Assembly (NCBI RefSeq): GCF_000312445.1
Contig: NZ_HE997182.1
Span: forward strand, 842,841-906,840
Origin: Phocaeicola abscessus CCUG 55929
GTDB taxonomy: Bacteria; Bacteroidota; Bacteroidia; Bacteroidales; Bacteroidaceae
Length of the DNA stretch: 64,000 nt
Reading direction: 5' to 3'
The notes under the pieces are model-generated. The model made no database searches and was not told the DNA's origin. It saw only the letters and a program-made list of their open reading frames with translations. Position numbers and translations under genes: made by a program. Positions 1 through 7,359 of this stretch are shown here, in pieces; position 1 is the first letter of the stretch, and every line of letters starts with the position of its first letter.

Positions 1-13
1 CGTCTTATCGGGT

Positions 14-307
14 TTAATCGTTCAATAAAGCGATGCAGCGGTCGACCTCACGCACCAGCTTCGACAATCTTTTCTTCGTATCCATAATGTCTCGATCGTG
101 AATGCTGATTGTCTTGGCCATTCTAAGATTGATGTACATAGTTTCCAATTCGTTTTTACTATCGTTCAACTTCTTCAGTTCGTCGCCTTTTTGTGCGAGA
201 AAATGCTTCAGGCTTTCATTTTCATGCTGCAACTGTTCATATTGATGCATCAGTTGCCTAAGCTTCGCTTCAAAAGTCGCCAATAGATTTTTGCCCTCTT
301 CCGCCAT
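14..307 (-). CDS. Small coiled-coil protein, ZapB-like
   Basis: A 97-residue protein, almost wholly predicted coiled coil: residues about 5-60 are rich in E, Q, L and K with heptad spacing, and a shorter basic helix follows, ending in RCIALLND. There is no signal peptide or membrane segment, so it should be cytosolic. In Bacteroidales a protein of this size and shape commonly sits just before zapA, and its likely downstream neighbour would lie beyond the left edge of the window, so zapA cannot be confirmed. A role in division or chromosome organisation is inferred from that context only. A -7-like box lies 20 bp upstream. Confidence 0.7.
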   Translation of the reverse strand: MAEEGKNLLATFEAKLRQLMHQYEQLQHENESLKHFLAQKGDELKKLNDSKNELETMYINLRMAKTISIHDRDIMDTKKRLSKLVREVDRCIALLND

Positions 308-325
308 TTATACCAAAATTATATA

Positions 326-333
326 CAAATATA
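326..333 (-). promoter_or_regulatory. -7 box upstream of the coiled-coil gene
   Basis: On the minus strand this reads TATATTTG, matching the Bacteroidota TAnnTTTG element, and lies about 20 bp before the ATG. No clear -33 TTTG is seen at the usual spacing. Confidence 0.4.
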
Positions 334-407
334 AAGGATTGGCGACAAATAATGAAATATTTTTCGAAGAATTTCAGTAAATGCCGTTAAAAAACTTTTG
401 GATGGCG

Positions 408-415
408 TATCTTTG
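408..415 (+). promoter_or_regulatory. -7 box for queD-queE
   Basis: TATCTTTG matches TAnnTTTG. Transcription would begin near 422, giving a leader of about 40 nt before the queD ATG at 464. It supports that start over an upstream in-frame ATG at 398, which would precede the transcript. No preQ1 riboswitch fold is recognisable in the short leader. Confidence 0.6.
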
Positions 416-463
416 TATATTAATACCGAGGTGACATTAGGTACAGATTTAAAGTTTATTTTT

Positions 464-796
464 ATGTATACAGTGATTAAACGCATGGAAATATCGGCTG
501 CTCATAGTCTGAAACTTTCCTATAGAAGTAAATGTGAGAATTTGCATGGTCACAATTGGGTTGTTACCGTTTATTGCCGTTCTGAAAAGTTGAACGAAGA
601 GGGAATGGTGGTCGATTTTACGCATATCAAAGACGTGGTGATGGGGCGGTTGGATCATCGTCATCTGAATGACGTCCTTCCCTATAATCCGACTGCAGAG
701 AACATCGCCCGATGGATTTGCGAGCAAATCCCCGCTTGCACGAAAGTGGAAGTATGCGAGTCGGAAGGCAATACGGTGGTCTATGAAAAAGATTAA
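464..796 (+). CDS. queD: 6-carboxy-5,6,7,8-tetrahydropterin synthase (QueD)
   Basis: A 110-residue member of the 6-pyruvoyl-tetrahydropterin synthase/QueD family, which makes 6-carboxytetrahydropterin from dihydroneopterin triphosphate in queuosine (7-deazaguanine) synthesis. The zinc ligands His14, His28 and His30 are present, the last two in the LHGHNW motif. So are the catalytic Cys24, the Asp64-His65 pair and a Glu in VCESEG near the C-terminus. The Cys and the neighbouring QueE favour QueD over a eukaryotic-type PTPS. The start at 464 is chosen because the -7 box at 408-415 lies upstream of it. The gene overlaps queE by 14 bp, so the two are almost certainly translationally coupled. Confidence 0.93.
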   Translation: MYTVIKRMEISAAHSLKLSYRSKCENLHGHNWVVTVYCRSEKLNEEGMVVDFTHIKDVVMGRLDHRHLNDVLPYNPTAENIARWICEQIPACTKVEVCESEGNTVVYEKD

Positions 797-1328
797 TGAA
801 ATTTTCTATAGTCTACAAGGAGAAGGTTTTTATACGGGAACTCCCGCCGTATTCATTCGTTTTTCTGGATGCAACCTCCGGTGTGCTTTTTGCGATACCC
901 GTCATGAAGAAGGTTCGATGATGTCGGATCGAGCGATTCTGCGGGAAGTGATGAAGCATCCGGCGAAGATGGTGATCCTCACAGGAGGTGAACCTGGCCT
1001 TTGGGTAGACGAGAATTTGGTGGAGCAATTGCATGCGTTAGGAAAGTATGTGTGTATCGAGACGAATGGGATGTATGCGTTGCCTGCGAATATAGATTGG
1101 GTGACTTGTTCGCCCAAGCGGGAGGGCGAGCTCCGTTTGAAACGAATGGATGAAGTGAAAGTGGTTTATCTTGGACAGGATGTTTCGATTTATTTGCAGT
1201 TGCCTGCTAAGCATTTTTTTTTACAGCCCTGTTCAGGGAAGAATACGGTGGAAGTGCTGGGTTACATTCTGAAGCATCCGGATTGGCGGCTCAGTTTACA
1301 ACTCCATAAGCTCTTGAATATTCGTTGA
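783..1328 (+). CDS. queE: 7-carboxy-7-deazaguanine synthase (QueE), radical SAM
   Basis: A 181-residue radical SAM enzyme that converts 6-carboxytetrahydropterin to 7-carboxy-7-deazaguanine, the step after QueD. The cluster motif CNLRCAFC gives Cys30, Cys34 and Cys37 (CX3CX2C). It is preceded by the family's QGEG(F)xxGxPxxFIRFxGC N-terminus and followed by TGGEP at about 67-71, which contacts SAM. The size fits the compact bacterial QueE. It overlaps queD by 14 bp. queC and queF are not in this window, so the rest of the pathway must be elsewhere. Its stop lies 7 bp from the stop of the convergent DNA glycosylase gene. Confidence 0.95.
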   Translation: MKKINEIFYSLQGEGFYTGTPAVFIRFSGCNLRCAFCDTRHEEGSMMSDRAILREVMKHPAKMVILTGGEPGLWVDENLVEQLHALGKYVCIETNGMYALPANIDWVTCSPKREGELRLKRMDEVKVVYLGQDVSIYLQLPAKHFFLQPCSGKNTVEVLGYILKHPDWRLSLQLHKLLNIR

Positions 1329-1335
1329 TCGAAAT

Positions 1336-1914
1336 TTATACTAGTTTCAATTCTTCGAACATTTTTCGGTAGATAGCCGCCTTCTTTTCTACGTTCATCG
1401 GGTAAGCACGGCTCGATGACGGCATGCGGTACAAACGCATCGATCTGTTGTCCAGCAGGAACGGTTCGCTGGTTCCTACTTTTGGGGAGATTACTTTAAT
1501 TTGCGTTCGAACGGTTTCCGTCGCTTTCTCGCCGGTGGTGACGATCGTCCGACATTGCGGGATTCGGGTTAGCAAAGCAGGGATATCTGTGGACTGGACG
1601 ATCTCTAAAAATTTGTCGGAGGCATTGTCTTTGAGTCGGCGGATAGCTCTTGCCGTATCGAAAAGAGCGATGCCCTTTTCGTGTAAGAATCGGATCAGTT
1701 TCTCCTTATCGAAAATATTTTTTTCGGAAATGATAAAATGGGTTTTGTCTCCGAAGAAGATAACGCCGAAAATCCGCCACATGTCGTTGGTGAAATTCGG
1801 ATAGTAGAAATCCATCTTCCACCGCCTCGGTTGAGGAGGAAAGCTCCCTAACATCAAGAGGACGGCATGAGGAGGGAGAAACGGTTCGAACGGATGGGTC
1901 TCGATCTCGTTCAT
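1336..1914 (-). CDS. Uracil-DNA glycosylase family protein
   Basis: A 192-residue protein of the uracil-DNA glycosylase superfamily, of the kind often labelled mismatch-specific or type-4-like in Bacteroidota. The motif LGSFPPQPRRWKMDFYYPN near residues 21-40 corresponds to the active-site loop, followed by NDMWRIFG. A later conserved stretch reads TIVTTGEKA. The C-terminal MPSSSRAYPM matches the leucine-loop (SPS/SSR) region. It should excise uracil or related damaged bases in the cytosol; exact substrate specificity cannot be read. The start at 1914 gives an ATGA overlap with the stop of the upstream gene, so the two are co-translated. A longer form starting at 1986 is possible but would overlap that gene by 75 bp. 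Confidence 0.8.
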   Translation of the reverse strand: MNEIETHPFEPFLPPHAVLLMLGSFPPQPRRWKMDFYYPNFTNDMWRIFGVIFFGDKTHFIISEKNIFDKEKLIRFLHEKGIALFDTARAIRRLKDNASDKFLEIVQSTDIPALLTRIPQCRTIVTTGEKATETVRTQIKVISPKVGTSEPFLLDNRSMRLYRMPSSSRAYPMNVEKKAAIYRKMFEELKLV

Positions 1915-2549
1915 TGGGCGGTATCTTTGGGCTTCGGCTCTTTTTTGGCCAAGAAGACGATGTGGTAAGCGTATTCCGTCATCCATGCCTCCGAGTAGTT
2001 GAGTACGCGCTGATATTGTCGAATGTTCTTACAGGTTTTGCGCACGCTATCGTCTTTGAAATTCTCTTTTGTCATGATATCGCGGATGGTCTTCTCGGTC
2101 AGCGAACGGAGCGTTTTCTTCATGATGCTCGGCATACGGAACTTCCATTGCATCAGGTTGCCGATAACCATCATCAAATCGTTGCTGAAACCTTGGAACA
2201 TGAAGAGGTAATTCTTGATGTCGTTGATGTTATGACAGTTTTTCTTTATGGAACCATCGATTTCTGTGAAGAAGATATTGCTTAATCCGTATATGTCGGA
2301 CAGCATCTTTTTGCAACGAGATCTCTCTGCGATGCCTAATTTGTTGTTTTGGGTAGGAATTTTAAGCGTACGCTTGAAGACGGCCAAGTCTGGCAAGAAG
2401 TTAATATTCGTTACCCCGATGTTACAAGCCATGACCGACTGATAATATACTCGGATCAAGGTCATGAAGTCCTCCATGCCACCTACCCTTGTTGTCTTTT
2501 CATTTCTCCTTTTGCCAAACAGACTTTTTAGTTTCGATAATATGTTCAT
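1911..2549 (-). CDS. Conserved hypothetical protein
   Basis: A 212-residue, strongly basic, mostly helical protein with no signal peptide or membrane segment. I do not recognise a named family. It opens with MNILSKLKSLFGKRR, an amphipathic basic helix that could touch the membrane surface. The body is rich in Lys, Arg, Met and Phe without a catalytic signature. It shares an ATGA junction with the downstream DNA glycosylase gene, so both proteins come from one message. A link to DNA repair is only guilt by association. A -7 box lies 25 bp upstream. Confidence 0.75.
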   Translation of the reverse strand: MNILSKLKSLFGKRRNEKTTRVGGMEDFMTLIRVYYQSVMACNIGVTNINFLPDLAVFKRTLKIPTQNNKLGIAERSRCKKMLSDIYGLSNIFFTEIDGSIKKNCHNINDIKNYLFMFQGFSNDLMMVIGNLMQWKFRMPSIMKKTLRSLTEKTIRDIMTKENFKDDSVRKTCKNIRQYQRVLNYSEAWMTEYAYHIVFLAKKEPKPKDTAQ

Positions 2550-2573
2550 ATATGCCCTTTTTTAGGATGGATG

Positions 2574-2581
2574 CAAATGTA
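2574..2581 (-). promoter_or_regulatory. -7 box for the hypothetical/DNA glycosylase pair
   Basis: On the minus strand this reads TACATTTG, matching TAnnTTTG, about 25 bp before the ATG at 2549. Confidence 0.5.
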
Positions 2582-3041
2582 CGAATTTATTTTGATAATT
2601 CCCAGCATTAGTGTTAGTTCTTATGCCGAGAAACGGAAAACAACGTGAAAAACGATGTATAAGGCGACGATCGGAGATGCCGTGCAATGGATGAGGTTTT
2701 GTTAAGTTATATAGGTGGAAGTATTATACGATATGTTTGCCCTTTAAAAACGACTATTTATTTTTGTAATACATGAAGAATATCATATCTTTATGACATT
2801 GTTAAAAAGCTATTCTGTAAGGTAATTCCCTAAATTATCATTTACATAACCGTAATTCGGATAGCAAAGACGAAATTTAAGAAGACATTATCGTGCTTGT
2901 TCGTCTTTCTGACAGCAAATATGCATACTCGGGGATTTATCGAGGAACGGAATCTTGACACTGCGCTAATCGAGCGATCTACGAACGTATGAAAGTGACG
3001 GATACGTTTTACATAGACGCTGATTACGGGAAAGATCCCGC
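2582..3041 (+). other. Gene-free stretch with an orphan promoter
   Basis: No convincing reading frame is present on either strand. One strong signal is visible: TTTG at 2736-2739, 19 bp, then TATTTTTG at 2759-2766, a full match to the Bacteroidota promoter consensus on the + strand. The only frame just after it is a 7-codon ATG frame. Any transcript would run through the repeat array that follows and then antisense into the 3' end of the cysteine desulfidase gene. A small non-coding RNA is possible but is inference. Confidence 0.4.
2736..2766 (+). promoter_or_regulatory. Orphan consensus promoter
   Basis: A TTTG -33 box and a TATTTTTG -7 box are spaced by 19 bp, one of the two best promoter matches in the window, yet no + strand gene follows before 6,771. 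Confidence 0.55.
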
Positions 3042-3319
3042 CGTTCAGGTTGTATAACCTATCCGTTTAGGTTGCGGATAGAACCGTTTAGGTTATACGA
3101 CCCCGTCGTTTAGGTTATGGGACGTAAACGTTCAGGTTCCGGATATCGTCGTTTAGGTTCCGGACGTCGGCGTTTAGGTGGGAGACCTCATCGTTTAGGT
3201 TGTCGAACGTCATCGGAGAGGTTGGAGGACATAAACGGAAGTATTCCGGACGTCGTCGGATAGGTTAGGGGACGTCATCGTTTACGTTGGGGAACGTATC
3301 CGGCGAGGTTCGGAGACAG
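3042..3319. repeat. Phased 21/22-bp degenerate tandem repeat array 1
   Basis: About 13 units with core CGTTTAGGTT, often followed by nnGGACGTnnT. Core starts fall at 3042, 3064, 3085, 3107, 3129, 3150, 3171, 3192, 3214, 3236, 3257, 3279 and 3301, so spacings are always 21 or 22 bp. Later units decay to CGGATAGGTT-like forms. The array ends exactly at the stop codon of the cysteine desulfidase gene (minus strand). A related array lies at 44607-44930. It is not CRISPR: there are no unique spacers and the units are too short. Confidence 0.85.
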
Positions 3320-4618
3320 TTAGTTGCAACTACGTTTATGGGTCATAATATTCAGTACTAACCTGTCGGTTTCGTTCATGGCTTCTTTTCCGATTCGCGT
3401 GAGATTCTGGATGCTTTGGTCGATATCGTCGTCGACGATTCCTTCGGCAGGAGTGACGCACTGATGTTCGATCGCGAGGATCGACGAGAGAATTGCCGTC
3501 GACGTACCGCTTGTAACCTTTAAGGAACAACTCGGCTTGGCCCCGTCGCAAATCATGCCGGTGATGTTGCCGATCATGTTCTTTACGGCGAAGGTGATCT
3601 GCTCGTAATTGCCTCCCATCAGGTAGGTGATTCCGCAGCTTGAACCGGTAGAAGCTACCACACACCCACAAAGTGCGGAGAGCCTTCCGAGACTTTGTTT
3701 AATGTAGATTACGGTGAGATGACTCAGGGTAAGCGCGCGGATCAACTCCTCCTCGCTCTTATGGTTGTCCTCCGCATAGATAACCACCGGCAAGGTGGCC
3801 GTAATGCCCTGATTGCCGCTGCCTGAGTTGCTCATGACGGGGATCATGGCGCCGGCCATTCGGGCATCGCATGCGGCGGAGGTGTATGAGAGTATTCGCG
3901 AGAAGGTGTTTTTTCCTAAAATCTTTTGTTTCATAGGACTGTCTTGCAGTATTTTTCCTAATTTGTGTCCATAATTCCCATTGAAAGATTGTTGCGCCGC
4001 TGCTTTGTTCAGATCTCTTGATCTCAGGATGAAGCGGATTTCGTCGAGCGGAGCGGTGGTCGCGAATTCGTAAACTTTTCGGAAGGCCAGTCGAATATCC
4101 TCTTCTTCTTTTTCGGGTGACGATGCTTTTTCTTTTCTGTCCAATAATATTTCCTGGTTATGAGCGATAAAAACGAAATGGGTATGTTCGCCCGAAATAA
4201 TGGCTTTGGCTTCTTCGCCGTCCGCTTCGCAGATGATTTCGATGTAAAGCTTTTCCGTAATATTTTCTTTCAGATTGATGCAAATCTTATTCGAGTAAAT
4301 CATTTTTTTACTTTCCTCTACGTCTGCCGGTGTACAATCTTTCAATACTTCCAAGTTATATGCCGATTTGCCGATCCGGGAACCCAAGGCAATGGCTATG
4401 GGCAGACCGATCATTCCTGTACCCGGTATTCCGACTCCCATGGCATTTTTTAGAATGTTCGCACTGAGCAAAGCGTAGATCTTTTCCGGTGCCTTGCCTA
4501 AGATCTCCGTGGCTTTCGCTGCGCAAAGCGCAACAGCGATAGGTTCGGTACAACCGATTGCAGGCACGACTTCGCGTTCTATCAAGGCGATAATTTTTTT
4601 TCTTTCTCTGTGATCCAT
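3320..4618 (-). CDS. L-cysteine desulfidase family protein (CyuA/YhaM, UPF0597)
   Basis: A 432-residue protein of the serine dehydratase alpha-like/L-cysteine desulfidase family, which uses a [4Fe-4S] cluster to break L-cysteine into pyruvate, ammonia and sulfide. The N-terminal VVPAIGCTEPIAVALC holds Cys23. Downstream are SGSGNQGITATLP, a CGCVVASTGSSCGITY stretch and MICDGAKPSCSLKV, which supply the remaining cluster cysteines. It is cytosolic. It starts 15 bp after dsbD and is probably in the same transcript; cysteine breakdown and thiol handling fit together. A related L-serine or other substrate cannot be excluded. The stop abuts repeat array 1, so its 3' UTR, if any, consists of repeats. 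Confidence 0.88.
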   Translation of the reverse strand: MDHRERKKIIALIEREVVPAIGCTEPIAVALCAAKATEILGKAPEKIYALLSANILKNAMGVGIPGTGMIGLPIAIALGSRIGKSAYNLEVLKDCTPADVEESKKMIYSNKICINLKENITEKLYIEIICEADGEEAKAIISGEHTHFVFIAHNQEILLDRKEKASSPEKEEEDIRLAFRKVYEFATTAPLDEIRFILRSRDLNKAAAQQSFNGNYGHKLGKILQDSPMKQKILGKNTFSRILSYTSAACDARMAGAMIPVMSNSGSGNQGITATLPVVIYAEDNHKSEEELIRALTLSHLTVIYIKQSLGRLSALCGCVVASTGSSCGITYLMGGNYEQITFAVKNMIGNITGMICDGAKPSCSLKVTSGTSTAILSSILAIEHQCVTPAEGIVDDDIDQSIQNLTRIGKEAMNETDRLVLNIMTHKRSCN

Positions 4619-4633
4619 TGCTGATTGCCGTTT

Positions 4634-6625
4634 TTACTTTTTATAGTTCTCTAATCCTGTCTGGAGAAATTCGAGGTAGGCGTTGATGTTTTCATCATAC
4701 GAATACGATTTGTTCAAAGGTTTTCCTTCATTATCGATCAATACGTAGAAAGGTTGTGTCAGGGCACCGAATTTAGTCATCTGCAGATGACTCCACTTGT
4801 CGCCGAAGGTACGTAAGGTACGATCTTTCCCGTTTTCAGTCACTTTTATCGGCTGGACGAGTTTTTTCTTATTATCTACGTATAAGGAAATCAGCACGTA
4901 GTCTTCATTAATCAGATTAAATATTCTCGGATCAGTCCAAACGGCAGCTTCCATTTTTCTGCAATTTACGCAACCGTAACCCGTAAAGTCGAGCATGACA
5001 GGAAGACCGTTTTCCTGAGCATATTTCATGCCCGCTTCGTAATCATCGAATTTAGCATGGATTACTTTATTATTCAAATTGAAATCTTGTGTATTCATCG
5101 GAGGAGCAAATGCGCTGACGGCTTTCAACGGAGCTCCCCAAAGTCCGGGAATCATGTAAATGGCAAAAGCTATCGAAACGAATGCTATAAAGAAACGGGA
5201 TACCGAAGTATGGGTGCTCTCGTCGTCGTGAGGAAATTTAATGATACCTAAGAGGTAGATTCCCAACAGGATGAATATAGCGATCCATAAGGATAAAAAC
5301 GTTTCTCGGTCGAGAAGGTGCCATCCATAAGCTAAATCAGCCACGGATAAAAATTTTAACGAGAACGCCAATTCGATGAAACCGAGTACCACCTTGATTA
5401 CATTCATCCAACCGCCCGATTTGGGCATCGATTTCAGCCAAGAGGGAAACATCGCGAAGACGGTAAAGGGCAAGGCCAATGCGATGGCGAATCCGAACAT
5501 GCCGATAATGGGGGCTGTCATATTGCCCGTGATGGAAACCCCGGCCAACAAAAGTCCTATGACTGGTGCCGTACACGAGAAGGAAACCAATACCAATGTG
5601 GAGGCCATGAGAAAAATACTCAAGAGTCCACTGGTCTGTTCGGCTTTACTGTCCACCGCATTGTTCCATTTCGAAGGAAGGGAAATTTCGAACCCTCCGA
5701 AGAAGGAAGCGGCGAAAACGATCAGCAAGACGAAAAGGAAAATATTGAATATGGCATTTGTCGATAATGCATTCAGAGCGTTTCCACCGAACAATAAAGT
5801 GATAACGATACCTAACGTAACGTAGATGAGTATGATGGATATGCCGTATATGACAGCACTTCGTATCCCTTTCTTCCTGTCTTTCGCACGTTTCAGGAAG
5901 AAACTGACGGTCATTGGTATAATTGGCCATACGCATGGAGTGAATAAGGCAATCAATCCTCCGGCGAATCCTGCAAAGAAAACATAGATCCACGAGCGGT
6001 TCTGTTCGACTTTCTCTTGATCGAATGCTTGTAATTCTTTCGTAACAGGTTGCCACCAGTCGGCCGAGGCATTTACATCCTCCGTAGCGGCCATGTTTTC
6101 AGCTATCGTATCGGTAGAAATAACTTCTTGGGAGGACTTGGGTGCTGTTCCCGTCTTGCCAGCCGAAGCGACAGCTCCTTGCCCGGAGAATTTGAAAGGT
6201 ACTTCCGTAGGAGGTAAACAGGTTTCGTCGTTACATGCTCCGTATTCCATATAGCCTTCTATCTGATAAGTGGGAGCGGTTAATTTCAGCGTCTGGCCAA
6301 ACGTGACTTCTTTTTCAAAATATTTCAATTTCATTTCGAAGACGTGATCGAACTTTTCTATTTCTTTTGTCAGCGGTTTAAATTTGCCAGCCAATTCTGC
6401 ACCTTCCACTTTCGTTATGTTAAAGGTGGCCGAAATTGGTCCCCCTTCCGGAAGGTCGGTGGAATAAACATGCCAACCGCTTTCGATACTTCCTTTAAAA
6501 AGGATTTGGATTTCATTATCCGAGATGGCGCTCAGGGATGTCGTAAACTTGACCGGATTGGGTAATTGCGCAACACCCCTTAGACTAATCGTCGAAAGGA
6601 GTAGTAGGAAGATAACTTTTCTCAT
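4634..6625 (-). CDS. dsbD: Thiol:disulfide interchange protein DsbD
   Basis: A 663-residue inner membrane protein that carries electrons from cytosolic thioredoxin to periplasmic thiol partners. It has a signal peptide (about 1-19) and a periplasmic DsbD-alpha-like domain with Cys131 and Cys136 (GACNDETC). A low-complexity linker rich in Ala, Thr and Ser follows. The CcdA-like membrane domain of about eight helices has Cys in LFTPCVWPIIP and in VSFSCTAP. A C-terminal thioredoxin domain carries the active site GCVNCRK. All three modules and their cysteine pairs are present, so the protein should be functional. It precedes the cysteine desulfidase gene, and a clear -7 box lies upstream. Confidence 0.93.
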   Translation of the reverse strand: MRKVIFLLLLSTISLRGVAQLPNPVKFTTSLSAISDNEIQILFKGSIESGWHVYSTDLPEGGPISATFNITKVEGAELAGKFKPLTKEIEKFDHVFEMKLKYFEKEVTFGQTLKLTAPTYQIEGYMEYGACNDETCLPPTEVPFKFSGQGAVASAGKTGTAPKSSQEVISTDTIAENMAATEDVNASADWWQPVTKELQAFDQEKVEQNRSWIYVFFAGFAGGLIALFTPCVWPIIPMTVSFFLKRAKDRKKGIRSAVIYGISIILIYVTLGIVITLLFGGNALNALSTNAIFNIFLFVLLIVFAASFFGGFEISLPSKWNNAVDSKAEQTSGLLSIFLMASTLVLVSFSCTAPVIGLLLAGVSITGNMTAPIIGMFGFAIALALPFTVFAMFPSWLKSMPKSGGWMNVIKVVLGFIELAFSLKFLSVADLAYGWHLLDRETFLSLWIAIFILLGIYLLGIIKFPHDDESTHTSVSRFFIAFVSIAFAIYMIPGLWGAPLKAVSAFAPPMNTQDFNLNNKVIHAKFDDYEAGMKYAQENGLPVMLDFTGYGCVNCRKMEAAVWTDPRIFNLINEDYVLISLYVDNKKKLVQPIKVTENGKDRTLRTFGDKWSHLQMTKFGALTQPFYVLIDNEGKPLNKSYSYDENINAYLEFLQTGLENYKK

Positions 6626-6645
6626 ATTCTTTTTATTTGATACGG

Positions 6646-6653
6646 CAAAGATA
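6646..6653 (-). promoter_or_regulatory. -7 box for dsbD
   Basis: The minus strand reads TATCTTTG, about 20 bp before the dsbD ATG at 6625. Confidence 0.6.
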
Positions 6654-6739
6654 ATGATTTATAGGATAAAAGTTGAATAAAAACAGAAAATACTATCATT
6701 AAAAAAATACGATACTATTGTAGATAAAAAATAAAGTTG

Positions 6740-6747
6740 TATCTTTG
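6740..6747 (+). promoter_or_regulatory. -7 box for tRNA-Ser
   Basis: TATCTTTG, 23 bp upstream of the tRNA, with an ATTG about 19 bp further up as a weak -33 element. Confidence 0.65.
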
Positions 6748-6770
6748 CACGACTTTCGTCATAAAGTTTT

Positions 6771-6855
6771 GGAGAGGTGGCTGAGTGGTCGATAGCGGCG
6801 GTCTTGAAAACCGTTGTACCGAGAGGTACCCGGGGTTCGAATCCCTGTCTCTCCG
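6771..6855 (+). tRNA. tRNA-Ser (anticodon UGA)
   Basis: An 85-nt class II tRNA. The acceptor GGAGAGG pairs with TCTCTCC with one G-U pair. The anticodon loop CTTGAAA gives TGA. A long variable arm is formed around GTACCGAGAGGTAC, and the T arm is CGGGG-TTCGAAT-CCCTG. The discriminator is G, as expected for serine. CCA is not encoded. Confidence 0.97.
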
Positions 6856-6900
6856 CAAAAAAGTTATAAATCAACGAGTTGCGCTTTAAGCGGGCCGTGC

Positions 6901-6948
6901 AAAAAGGAAAACCTATGAAATATTTGTATTTCATAGGTTTTCCTTTTT
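6901..6948. terminator. Bidirectional terminator between convergent tRNA genes
   Basis: A perfect 22-bp inverted repeat (6901-6922 and 6927-6948) around a TTTG loop. It has A5 at the left and T5 at the right of the stem, so it works as an intrinsic terminator on either strand. It serves both tRNA-Ser (+) and tRNA-Phe (-). Confidence 0.9.
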
Positions 6949-6964
6949 AGAAGTCTTTTGAAAG

Positions 6965-7037
6965 TGGTGCCTCCAGGAGTTGAACCGGGGACACATGGAT
7001 TTTCAGTCCATTGCTCTACCACCTGAGCTAAGGCACC
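6965..7037 (-). tRNA. tRNA-Phe (anticodon GAA)
   Basis: A 73-nt tRNA on the minus strand. The acceptor GGTGCCT pairs with AGGCACC, the discriminator is A, the anticodon loop CTGAAAA gives GAA, and the T loop is TTCAACT. CCA is not encoded. Confidence 0.97.
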
Positions 7038-7064
7038 TTTTGCTTCCTGCAACAAAAGCGAATG

Positions 7065-7072
7065 CAAAGTTA
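7065..7072 (-). promoter_or_regulatory. -7 box for tRNA-Phe
   Basis: The minus strand reads TAACTTTG, 27 bp upstream of the tRNA-Phe 5' end. Confidence 0.6.
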
Positions 7073-7144
7073 TATACATTTTCTGATTTTACAAGTTTCC
7101 GAAGAAAAATCTTCTTAAATCTTTTTCTTCTTAAAAAAATGGTT

Positions 7145-7152
7145 TACCTTTG
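7145..7152 (+). promoter_or_regulatory. -7 box for tRNA-Pro
   Basis: TACCTTTG, 16 bp upstream of the tRNA. Confidence 0.6.
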
Positions 7153-7168
7153 CCTCCGCATTTCGCAG

Positions 7169-7241
7169 CGGAATGTAGCGCAGTTGGTAGCGCACTACGT
7201 TCGGGACGTAGGGGTCGGGCGTTCGAGTCGCCTCATTCCGA
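7169..7241 (+). tRNA. tRNA-Pro (anticodon CGG)
   Basis: A 73-nt tRNA. The acceptor CGGAATG pairs with CATTCCG, the discriminator is A, the anticodon stem is CTACG/CGTAG, and the loop TTCGGGA gives CGG. The T loop is TTCGAGT. CCA is not encoded. Confidence 0.97.
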
Positions 7242-7247
7242 CAGAGG

Positions 7248-7284
7248 ATAGGCAAATGAGGGGATTTTCATTTGCCTATTTTCC
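7248..7284 (+). terminator. Intrinsic terminator after tRNA-Pro
   Basis: A 12-bp perfect stem (7248-7259 with 7268-7279) and an 8-nt loop, followed by a short T-rich run, 7 bp after the tRNA. Confidence 0.7.
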
Positions 7285-7325
7285 TATCTCTTCCTCGTAG
7301 TATGGAGCGAGAAGATGATCCGCCG

Positions 7326-7333
7326 TACTTTTG
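7326..7333 (+). promoter_or_regulatory. -7 box for cysK
   Basis: TACTTTTG, 26 bp before the cysK ATG. Confidence 0.5.
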
Positions 7334-7359
7334 CGGCGAAAATTTAGTATGCAAAGACG

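Noticed and set aside
421-463. preQ1 riboswitch before queD
   Set aside because: The leader is about 40 nt and lacks the C-rich tail and A-rich pairing of preQ1-I or the larger fold of preQ1-II.
2881-3010. Short + frame ending RGFIEERNLDTALIERSTNV
   Set aside because: Only 23 codons from its ATG; upstream codons are unlike coding sequence.
3042-3319. CRISPR array
   Set aside because: Units are only 21-22 bp including any spacer, drift in sequence, and there are no cas genes in the window.
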